Positions 58,501-64,000 of a stretch of DNA of 64,000 nt are shown piece by piece. Source of the DNA: Dreissena polymorpha (Eukaryota; Mollusca; Bivalvia; Myida; Dreissenidae). The stretch lies in the NCBI RefSeq assembly GCF_020536995.1, contig NC_068358.1, positions 33,384,509 to 33,448,508 on the forward strand, in the 5' to 3' direction. The translations under genes and the position numbers were made by a program. Positions within the stretch are counted from its first letter, which is position 1. Each line of letters starts with the position of its first letter. The notes beneath the pieces are model-generated. The model was not told where the DNA came from. It made no database searches and worked only from the letters and a program-made list of their open reading frames with translations.

Positions 58501-59442
58501 ACACGTTCTAATATTTGACCTTTACAAAAATATACATGCGAAATTCCTGCGAAAAGCAGCGAAATGTTTTGTCAAAACAAAATGATAGTAAAAGTAATTA
58601 ATGTGTATAAAATTTAAGCAAACATATGGCAATAAAGTAATCAATGTCGCCTTAAAATTTATTTACTCATAAACTTTAATATACGGCGTTTCTTTATATA
58701 AATAGAAAGGTTACACTTCACTAATACACACTAATTTTCGGTAGGTCGCAATCGATTATATTCTTCAACGAAAACTCATTAAATCGCTTAACCTCGCCCT
58801 ATTTTCTTTTTCTAAGCCTCGCCGGATAAACTTTCTCCATCTCGGCACTAATCATTCATTATCTATTTATATCGGAAAATGTCACTTTATGTACGTGCTT
58901 TAAGTGCATTTTTCCCCTAAGCGCAGCTCATATACATTACATAAACAATAAGTAGTATTTACAAGGTAAGCAACAATTACAGGGTAAGACATTTTTACAG
59001 GGTAAGACGTATTTACAAGGTAAGCAGTATACATGTATACAAGGTAAGCAGTATTTACAAGGAAAGCAGTACTTAAAAAGTAAGCAGTATTTACAAGGTA
59101 TGTTGTTTGTTCATTTTGAATACTTTCCTTGTAAACAAATTTGTCAAAGACTTGAAGATATTTACACCCACAATTGATGAAATAGGGTGGGGATAAGAGT
59201 CCGGAAATGGCTTGGTCGCTCACCTATAAACATCAAGTCGACAATCAAGTCAATGATCACGAGTGGGTTCGCTCGGGAAGACTCGGGACTTTTCGTGCGC
59301 GTTCCGGAATCACGGTTCCGCCGCATTGTGGCGTCTTCTTCGTTTAGAAGAAAGGCGGTCTGGTAGGGTGTAAACACCGCCGTGTACAAGACTAAAACCA
59401 GTACTATCCAGTCCCACACCGCCTTAAATGGGCTACAATACA
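39363..59442 (-). CDS. ERG-type voltage-gated K+ channel (KCNH2/6/7, seizure-like), twelve 3' exons, interrupted frame
   Basis: Exons run from 59442 down to the stop at 39363 and rebuild an ERG (Kv11) channel: S1 '[20 protein letters not shown]', S2 '[12 protein letters not shown]', S3 '[20 protein letters not shown]', S4 '[19 protein letters not shown]', S5 '[20 protein letters not shown]', filter 'SIGFGN', S6 '[16 protein letters not shown]', C-linker, cyclic-nucleotide-binding-like domain and C-terminal coiled coil. 'LLKTARLLR...EYGAAVL' and the GFGN filter favour ERG over EAG or ELK. The PAS/eag domain was not found and presumably lies beyond 64000. Intron phases agree at every junction except that the S2-S3 exon is one base short. 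TAA codons at 51183-51185 and 46975-46977 replace invariant tyrosines. Function is uncertain: recent pseudogene, consensus errors or recoding. Confidence 0.93.
39607..40198. other. ERG intron, no feature seen
   Basis: Short AT-rich intron between the last two ERG exons. Confidence 0.6.
40199..40310 (-). CDS. ERG exon, start of coiled coil
   Basis: Acceptor 'TTTTTCAG', donor 'AT|GTAAGTGA'; 112 bases, phase 1-2. Reads '[20 protein letters not shown]' and '[17 protein letters not shown]', continuing into the coiled coil of the next exon with a split Ile codon. Confidence 0.75.
40390..40625. mobile_element. Foldback MITE
   Basis: 'CAGATTAGCCTGTGCAGTTC' on the left and 'GATTAGCCTGTGCAAACTGC' on the right flank inverted 'AGATGACACTTTTCGC' / 'CGGAAAGTGTCGTTCC' arms; outer ends 'AAATGGGCTTAAAATACATG' and 'TAAGCATTTAGCCCATTTTT'. 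Lies in an ERG intron. Confidence 0.8.
40626..42519. other. ERG intron, no further feature seen
   Basis: AT-rich intron. ORFs of about 60 codons are not supported by splice sites or motifs. Confidence 0.45.
42520..42755. mobile_element. Foldback MITE, near-perfect ~110-bp arms
   Basis: Left arm 'AACGGGGCTTAATGCATGTG', 'AAAGTGTCGTTCCAGATTAA', 'AGGGACGACACTTTCCGCC'; right arm the same in inverted order, ending 'CATGCATGAAGCCCCGTTTT'. It is the best-preserved of four related copies in this window and ends only ~60 bases from an ERG exon. Confidence 0.9.
42818..42979 (-). CDS. ERG C-terminal linker exon
   Basis: Acceptor 'AACTATTCAG', donor 'CAA G|GTTCGG' (phase 1-1, 162 bases). Reads '[20 protein letters not shown]', '[20 protein letters not shown]' and '[14 protein letters not shown]'. 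'GFRRK' echoes the basic FRRR stretch after the nucleotide-binding-like domain in ERG channels. Confidence 0.7.
43380..43494 (-). CDS. ERG post-CNBD exon
   Basis: Acceptor 'GTCATACAG', donor 'GCC G|GTGGGTGG'; 115 bases, phase 0-1, matching the exons either side. Reads '[20 protein letters not shown]' and '[18 protein letters not shown]', basic and charged. The 'SRQRKRK'-like content fits the segment following the nucleotide-binding-like domain. Confidence 0.7.
43759..45904. mobile_element. 2.15-kb DNA element with long inverted ends, in ERG intron
   Basis: Ends 'TCACGCCGGGTATGCGAATA' (43759) and '...TATTCGCATACCCGGCGTGA' (45904) are inverted copies; pairing continues through 'CGTTTACGGATGGCACTTCA' and 'AACAACAAACGCCACGCGC', so the arms are about 75-85 bp with few differences. 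Flanking ATG (43756-43758 and 45905-45907) is a candidate 3-bp target duplication. The interior has no transposase-like ORF. The motif 'CACTTCGTTT' recurs inside (about 44189 and 44220, with a looser match near 43907). Confidence 0.85.
46139..46332 (-). CDS. ERG CNBD-like domain, last exon
   Basis: Acceptor 'CACTTAAG', donor 'CGG|GTGAGTG'; 194 bases, phase 1-0. Reads '[20 protein letters not shown]', '[20 protein letters not shown]' and '[20 protein letters not shown]'. It parallels GKNDIFGE...[12 protein letters not shown]...YPEFSDHF...ITFNLRD of KCNH2. Confidence 0.93.
46335..46790. repeat. (CAT)n microsatellite beside ERG exon
   Basis: Dense ATC/CAT triplets, purest at 46495-46570, beginning within a few bases of the exon acceptor at 46332. 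The intron's polypyrimidine/acceptor region is therefore partly built of GAT repeats on the coding strand. ORFs here are artefacts. Confidence 0.95.
46917..47069 (-). CDS. ERG CNBD-like exon with in-frame TAA
   Basis: Acceptor 'CCATTGAAG', donor 'CTC G|GTGAGACAG'; 153 bases, phase 1-1. Reads '[20 protein letters not shown]', '[11 protein letters not shown]', TAA (46975-46977), '[19 protein letters not shown]'. KCNH2 has GDLLTALYFISRGSIEIL, so the stop sits at the invariant Tyr. The codon is one third-base change from TAC/TAT. Confidence 0.93.
47095..47440. repeat. Degenerate GTGTGCGCAAA-type repeat in ERG intron
   Basis: Irregular recurrences of 'GTGTGCG', 'GTGCGCAA' and 'AAAAGTTTT' every 20-35 bases. 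An old minisatellite, no coding meaning. Confidence 0.65.
47460..47890. repeat. Degenerate GTAACCG repeat in ERG intron
   Basis: More than ten 'GTAACCG' or 'ATAACCA/GTTACCA' motifs at irregular 20-45-base spacing with 'GAGGAGT' between. Directly downstream of the previous repeat in the same intron. Confidence 0.7.
47944..48043 (-). CDS. ERG C-linker/CNBD exon
   Basis: Acceptor 'TTCGTGCAG', donor 'GCA G|GTATACG'; 100 bases, phase 0-1. Reads '[20 protein letters not shown]' and '[13 protein letters not shown]', almost identical to KCNH2 [25 protein letters not shown]. Confidence 0.95.
48044..50080. other. ERG intron with MITE fragment
   Basis: 2.0-kb intron. At about 49435-49525 sequence such as 'TTTAGTTTTAGTGCAGATTT' and 'CATACGACACAAAGACACGA' matches the interior of the TTAA-ended MITE, without its ends. 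The remainder is AT-rich and unassigned. Confidence 0.6.
50081..50280 (-). CDS. ERG S6 / C-linker exon
   Basis: Acceptor 'CTCCTACCAG', donor 'ACA|GTATGGGG'; 200 bases, phase 1-0. Reads '[20 protein letters not shown]', '[20 protein letters not shown]' and '[15 protein letters not shown]', the S6 end and C-linker. The GSL.YASIFGNVSAIIQRLY and YTNGIDMN signatures of ERG are kept. Confidence 0.95.
50865..51030. mobile_element. Foldback MITE, short diverged copy
   Basis: 'ATGGGGCTTTTTGAATTTGC' on the left and 'GCATTAAGCCCCATATTCAT' on the right, with 'CCCAGATTAGCCTGTGCAGT' inside. Ends ~40 bases from the pore exon donor. Confidence 0.65.
51071..51268 (-). CDS. ERG pore exon with in-frame TAA
   Basis: Acceptor 'TTGCTCGCAG', donor 'GGCT|GTAAGATT'; 198 bases, phase 1-1. 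Reads '[20 protein letters not shown]', 'SGPSVKTY', TAA (51183-51185), '[20 protein letters not shown]' and '[17 protein letters not shown]'. Ungapped against KCNH2 [26 protein letters not shown], the TAA falls on the Tyr that begins the pore helix. Selectivity filter SIGFGN is intact. Confidence 0.95.
51506..52048. mobile_element. TTAA-ended MITE, copy 2 (543 bp)
   Basis: 'TTAAAGCGAGATTATACGAT' at the left and its near-perfect inverse at the right ('ATCATATAATCTCGCTTTAA'). Interior shared with copy 1 at 20948. It lies in the ERG intron, its right end only 50 bases from the S4-S5 exon. Confidence 0.85.
52099..52300 (-). CDS. ERG S4-S5 exon
   Basis: Acceptor 'CTCTATTTCAG', donor 'ATA G|GTACTTCC'; 202 bases, phase 0-1, no stops. 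Reads '[20 protein letters not shown]', '[20 protein letters not shown]' and '[20 protein letters not shown]'. S4 has the regular Lys/Arg ladder, and the S4-S5 linker keeps ERG 'AEYGAAVL'. Confidence 0.96.
54310..54450. repeat. GTGACCAAGATTCTG-type minisatellite
   Basis: About seven imperfect units of 15-25 bases ('AGTGACCAAGATTCTG', 'AATGACCAGAATTCTGGTC'). Confidence 0.85.
55971..56112. repeat. Hairpin, ~40-bp arms
   Basis: 'TGTTGGATTCGGTGGAATAT' and 'CGATTTTATTTCACCCGTGA' on the left pair with 'TCACTCGTGAATTAAAATCG' and 'ATAATCCACCGAATCCAACA' on the right. The loop contains an inner GTGGCTGCGCCAC dyad. Confidence 0.9.
57906..58065 (-). CDS. ERG S2-S3 exon, one base short
   Basis: Acceptor 'ATATCCGCAG', donor 'GAC|GTAAGTGACG'. 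Reads '[20 protein letters not shown]', '[20 protein letters not shown]' and '[10 protein letters not shown]'. The upstream exon ends in phase 1 and this donor in phase 0, requiring 3n+2 bases; the exon has 160. The missing base lies in the T run of 'GACATTTTATCAAC' (around 58056-58059), where the family reads DI-x-INFRT. A homopolymer consensus error or a true frameshift would look the same. Confidence 0.93.
58172..58191 (+). repeat. Poly-G tract (20 G)
   Basis: Uninterrupted run of 20 G in an ERG intron, ~110 bases upstream (coding sense) of the S2-S3 exon acceptor; on the gene's coding strand it is poly-C. Confidence 0.95.
58955..59105. repeat. TTTACAAGGTAAGCAGTA minisatellite
   Basis: About seven 15-21-bp units, several containing 'AAGGTAAG'. 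It begins ~120 bases downstream (coding sense) of the S1-S2 exon donor. On + each unit carries a consensus-like 5' splice site, but the gene runs on the opposite strand. Confidence 0.85.
59224..59442 (-). CDS. ERG S1-S2 exon
   Basis: Acceptor 'GATTTTAG', donor 'ATA G|GTGAGCG'; 219 bases, starting in phase 1. Reads '[20 protein letters not shown]', '[20 protein letters not shown]', a 20-residue polar S1-S2 loop, then '[14 protein letters not shown]'. Strongly matches [25 protein letters not shown]...VVDLIVDIMFV. Confidence 0.95.
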
Positions 59443-59534
59443 CTAAAATCGTTAAAGATAAAGGCATACAAGGAAAATGGGCGTATACAGATATAATAAT
59501 CTGCAAGCAATATAGTATATATAATTAGACAATT

Positions 59535-59650
59535 ACACACGGCAGAGCTGGGCCGGGCGTCTATAATCGGCCCGCTGCCGACATAACGGCCCGAGGGCCA
59601 TTATTCGGCAAGGGCCGATTGTAGACGCCCGGCCCAGCTCTGTCGTGTGT
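59535..59650. repeat. GC-rich hairpin, ~38-bp arms
   Basis: 'ACACACGGCAGAGCTGGGCC' and 'GGGCGTCTATAATCGGCCC' pair with the inverted copy ending 'GGCCCAGCTCTGTCGTGTGT'. Related 'AATAACGGCCCGCTCGCGAC' sequence lies at 61452-61475, so both may be ends of one larger element. Confidence 0.9.
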
Positions 59651-60174
59651 TATCGTTTATATCACATATCCTACTATTTTGGTCCTTCACGAACATTTAT
59701 ACAGAAACAGCTTTCCGTACTTTTATTTTCATTCAATTGATTACGCAGTTTATGACGTACCTCATGTGACGTCATTTCAATGACGAAACTTCTTAGACTC
59801 TCTGGATTTTAGGACAACAACAAATCGGACTTGGAGTGTTTTATTTAACAGTTAAATATGGTGTTAAGCATCGAACGATTAGGCCTAGTGTGTGTGTTTA
59901 CGATGGATTAATATAATATTTTGAATGTAAATAACAGTATTGGGATATAAAACTGGAATGAAACTGGTGAGACTGCAAGTCTGCATTTTCGATTTCGTTA
60001 AAATGTCGACTCGAATAACGCGATGTTTTGTTGAACAATTGATGGATTATGCCTAAATTTAAGATAAGCGTCAATGAATAGTTCTTTAACTGTTTGAAGG
60101 AAATCGATGTTGAACTAAAAGGGTAATTTCTTTGATGAATACGTCTTTCGTTTGTCAGTCGGTCAAAGAATGTC

Positions 60175-61152
60175 TACTGGTCATGTACGTAATTCCGGCC
60201 TGTACGTAAAAAATCGGCCACCTGTGTAAAATCATTTTCATGATCTTCACGCACTTATTTTGTTTTTATTTAGAAAAAACAACATGAAAACCATCCCTAC
60301 TCTCAATATGTTGCATATGTAAGAACCATATCATTGTAAACTTTTGTGTTAAAATGTCACAAATATAGCAGGTAATATTTGGCTCGTGGGGAAAGTGATG
60401 TCATCATTAGTTGCAACAATTATATTGATATAAGAAACAAATATATTTGACAAAATTATTTAAATTTTATCTAATAAACTTTAATTAAAGTTTTACCAAT
60501 TAATTGTACAAAAAATTATATTCAAAACATACAAACCAGAACCTAAATATAAATTTTTGATATATGAATTACCTCCCTTGATAAGAATATTACTAGATTA
60601 CATGTTTAAAAATTATATATAAGCGTTTACTCATAATCAACACTGAAGTAAACTTTTTAAACAAAATGTGTTTAGTTTTTTAGCTGTGTTTGAAAAAATT
60701 GATTAAATCCATTAAAAACAAGTATTTTTTTAAGAATTAGCAGCTTCCCATTGTTGATATTTACTAAAATAGGTAGGGGGAGTAACTGGTATAAAAATTT
60801 CACATTTATTTTAAATTTCAAGTCAAAAATTTTAATAGTATAAACATTGATTAATACTCTGAAATTGAGGACATTTGTCTAAAGATATTGCTTTGTAATT
60901 TTATCTGCAGATCAAACTGAAAAGTGGCCGATTTTTTAGGTACATTTAACCTACGAAAATGGATAGTTTACATGTCATCATCTTCTGTTCATTAAGTAAC
61001 ATTCACCGATCGAATTCTATTCAAATTTTCATGCCAGGTGAGTTTTGAACCCAGGATTATATATGTGAAGTTTAGTTTCAACCAGTTGCCTTACACTAAA
61101 GATTTTTCTTAAATAGTCCCAAAAGTGGCCGGAATTACGTACATGACCAGTA
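60175..61152. mobile_element. 978-bp TIR element (26-bp perfect TIRs)
   Basis: 'TACTGGTCATGTACGTAATT' + CCGGCC at 60175-60200 is inverted exactly at 61127-61152. Subterminal 'AAAATCGGCCACCTG' (left) and 'AAAGTGGCCGATTTTTTAGG' (60922) add related motifs. Interior is AT-rich and lacks a transposase ORF, so non-autonomous. Superfamily not assigned. Confidence 0.85.
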
Positions 61153-61738
61153 TCCTCAAAGAATTGCCTGCTTACATCCAGTCCTTTTAAATGGAAAAGA
61201 TGGATGGCGATGAAGAATTGCGTCCAGAATTTACTTCATCATGGAAGCAAATTAAATTTTACGAAAATAAACATGGTTATAACACAACTTCGGTGAGTAG
61301 AACAATAACCAGTAGATGATGTTTTACTTCTTTATGGCTAAGACTGAATGTGGACGCCATATTGTTCAGTATTAGCCGCGCGATCCCATTCTTTTCTGAT
61401 ATGAAAAATCGGCCCTAGGGCTGATATAATTTATATTGGCCCGCTAGATACGAATAACGGCCCGCTCGCGACGTCTTTTTGTTACTATTTATAGTAACGA
61501 TATGTGATATAGTTGTTTTAACAAATGTCTTAATACATTTTGCCATCATAATATGTACACTTTTTTAAGTTTGAGTATCGTTAAGTCAAATTTAAGTGAC
61601 ATTTGACCACACGACCACAAAATAAAAAAATAAAAATTCCTACTCTCTTTAATACTTGAAAGACCGTGGTAATCTTGTTATTGGCATTGATTTAAGCACA
61701 CGGTGGGTGCATGATGCATCAAATGAGTGAAAGGTCAA

Positions 61739-61846
61739 CGACTAACATGTAGTGAAGAAAGACAAATTCGTCTACGACTAACCTGTAGTGAAGAATGACA
61801 AATTCGTATGCGACAAACCTGTAGTGTAGAATGACAAACTCGGGCT
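61739..61846. repeat. ~35-bp tandem repeat, three copies
   Basis: 'CGACTAACCTGTAGTGAAGA' + 'ATGACAAATTCGT' repeated three times with small differences. Confidence 0.9.
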
Positions 61847-61864
61847 GTTGGCGCCGGAAGGATG

Positions 61865-61965
61865 TGCCCATACCGGAAGCGCGGTCCAGCGTCGACGGCG
61901 CCTAGCTGCCCTCCGTAGTCTCATCGGATCTCGACTCCTAGACCGACCGGAAACACCGATTAATA
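61865..61965 (-). other. Possible upstream ERG exon (weak)
   Basis: A GC-rich island with a donor-like 'TCC G|GTATGGGC' at about 61875 in the phase the S1-S2 exon requires. That frame reads 'ESRSDETTEGS' then TAG then 'APSTLDRAS'; another frame is open and Arg-rich ('RLRRAARRRRRWTALP'). Neither matches a known ERG segment clearly. Could also be unrelated GC-rich sequence. Confidence 0.2.
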
Positions 61966-62079
61966 TCGAGCGTCATCATCAGAAAAGTTTATATTCAAAG
62001 GTCATCCTAAATCTCACTCGTTTAGTGACAGAAGCTGCTGGTTGTCATTGGGGGTCAAGAACAAAACGTTTATAAGACA

Positions 62080-63748
62080 TTTGTTTATTTAAGGCGGAAC
62101 GCGTTCACGAAGAGACGGGAAACGTACAGAAAGAAAGACGCACAAAAACAGACAGCCAAACAGACGGACTTACAATAAATTTAGAATACTTTTTTCTAGT
62201 TTTTATTGAGTAGTCTATAAGAAGTAATAAAAACAAATATACCGCTTATATTCAAAGAACCTGTAAGAAGAATACCTAAATAGTGCTTCAGAAAGTGATG
62301 TAAAATATTGAAAACGAACATTTATAGACAATGGACAGTGACGGTTTTCGATTTTCTGCAGTATCTTGAATACAAATTCAAAATTAGCTTTTTTTGTTTA
62401 GAATTTTCCCTTATTTCAACACCCTAAAAGAACTTGTTAGCTGTATTATATGTACAAAAAAACACTGCAAAATCTATGAGGTTGGATAACAACTTATGAA
62501 AGAAAGCGTCGAAATAGTTATACAATATTCTTAATGTAGAAAACTCATTTCGAAATCAATAAAAATAGACGTAATAAAAACAGTAAAAATAAACCGCTTA
62601 ACATGATTTTTTTATTTAATCAAAACTGTGTATTGTGTGTTGTTGTTTGTGTTTATAAATTTAACTATTTTGTGTTGTGACTCTTCTGACAGCCATTTAT
62701 TGTACATATAATTATACAGGATATTTGTAAATCAGTAAACTTTTCTAAAAAATAGACACCACAAAAACAATAAATGAAAACTAAAAATAGAACCAACGTA
62801 TATTGCAAAATTGTAACCGTTACATATGCAAGACGATATCCAAACATAGTAATAAACTTGCTAATTCTATGAAACGCCTATATATATAACAGGACAAATA
62901 TTTCTTACAAAATGACCTCTCACTACCAACAAAAAAAGTTTAACTTCCAACTTTACCGTCTTCCATAAGCGCGAATAGATATTAGTTAAAACACCGTCCG
63001 AGCGTAGTAATCGTCGTGACGTCATAGTATGTTGATGAGTTCACTCTCCAGGCAACGAAATCAACGTGACGTCAAGTCTTACTGATGCCGTCATACTGGT
63101 CCAATCAGTTAACGCGACAGGAGGTGGAACATTAGCGGAGTTAAAGGTTAACGTATTGAAGACGTCAAACTTATTCAATATATGAAAAATATTTATAGTC
63201 ATAACGTATTGATGACGTCACGCTTATCGAATCCATGAATCCAAAGAGAATTTACTGCGTATTCATGCGGTCACAATTAACCAATTCATTTAATACCTAT
63301 GATGACGTTTGTAATACAAACGCCATGATTTTAGTTCACTATTATTTTTATTAACACTGGCACATTAATTTCGAACAAGTAGCATCCATACATAGCACTG
63401 TAAACGAAAAAATCACATATTCTTTACCACGCTCCAAACTTCACTTCACTTCCTTTTTGATCGGCAGGTATACTGTCGCCTAATCTAAATGTATCTACTA
63501 CTCACAAAGCATTTGTTGGGTATTGGTTCCATTCAACTGAATGTGCATTTTATTGGAAATAATTCATAACATAAATTCAATTCATCTCAATAGATCCTTT
63601 TATATAAGCCTATTGCCAGATTTGCTAAATCTAGACACCCAGTTCCGTTAACGTAAAGAATTCCTCGCATTCAAACAATTCCGACGCTCTCAAACGCGCG
63701 TTAGATTTTCATTGGAATAGCAGAGCACACGATGCCTTTGTCACAGAG
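62080..63748. other. No gene seen
   Basis: Likely upstream ERG intron. AT-rich, with several 'GACGTCA' motifs around 63015-63230 ('CGTGACGTCATAG', 'AACGTGACGTCAAG', 'GATGACGTCACGC') that look like CRE-type palindromes in a diverged tandem repeat. Confidence 0.45.
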
Positions 63749-63912
63749 TTCTGACATAACATCTCATCGGACAAACCAGTGTACGCCCGTTCTGACATTA
63801 CTTCTCATCGGACAAACCAGTGTACGCCCGTTCTGACATTACATCTCATCGGACAAACCAGTGTACGCCCGTTCTGACATTACATCTCATCGGACAAACC
63901 AGTGTACGCCCA
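63749..63912. repeat. 41-bp tandem repeat, four copies
   Basis: Unit 'TTCTGACATTACATCTCATC' + 'GGACAAACCAGTGTACGCCC' + G, nearly identical in all four copies. Confidence 0.97.
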
Positions 63913-64000
63913 GCGACAAAACATTGAAGTGTTTAGCTGTTTTCATGAGTAAGACATTCTTTGCAAGTCAGTTCACGCAAATATAGCTTTAGTAAACTTG

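Overview
The window is AT-rich, intron-rich, repeat-dense animal DNA. Several repeat types suggest a heterodont bivalve, probably dreissenid-like: foldback elements carrying 'GGGACGACACTTTCCGC' arms, many short TIR elements, trinucleotide microsatellites and CR1/Jockey-type LINEs. That placement rests on pattern memory and not on a database search. Four host protein-coding loci can be reconstructed from exon motifs, splice sites and matching intron phases.

Layout. 1-11.7 kb: a tandem repeat, a decayed RecQ-like helicase gene on the + strand (1754-3910), several foldback/TIR elements and a broken LINE. 12.0-18.1 kb: a ~1 kb duplication (A-B-A'-B') carrying tRNA-like Pol III boxes; its second copy is split at the A'/B' junction by ~4 kb that includes a 5'-truncated LINE. 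18.8-24.4 kb: a minus-strand gene for an unrecognised Cys-rich (VWC-like) then Gly-rich protein; its terminal exon is identified and its 5' end is not. 25.7-26.3 kb: a 60-bp minisatellite. 30.9-36.8 kb: a complete minus-strand core-1 galactosyltransferase-like (C1GALT1 family) gene. 39.4-59.4 kb: twelve 3' exons of an ERG-type (KCNH2/6/7, Drosophila seizure) potassium channel gene on the minus strand; its PAS-domain 5' exons were not found and probably lie beyond the right edge.

The most unusual observation concerns the galactosyltransferase and ERG genes. Their exons, splice sites and phases are well preserved, yet each contains in-frame TAA or TAG codons. Three of these fall exactly where the protein families have a conserved tyrosine: ERG pore helix, ERG cyclic-nucleotide-binding-like domain, and the C1GALT 'FKPY' position. 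A fourth sits in a non-conserved insert. The ERG S2-S3 exon is also one base shorter than its flanking intron phases require. Recent pseudogenisation, consensus errors, or something less ordinary such as tyrosine-type readthrough could explain this, and the window alone cannot decide.

Most of the rest is intronic or intergenic repeat: two copies of a TTAA-ended MITE, a 2.15-kb element with ~75-85 bp inverted ends inside an ERG intron, a 978-bp TIR element, several long hairpins and many minisatellites. No virus-derived or LTR element, CRISPR array or intact transposase gene was recognised.
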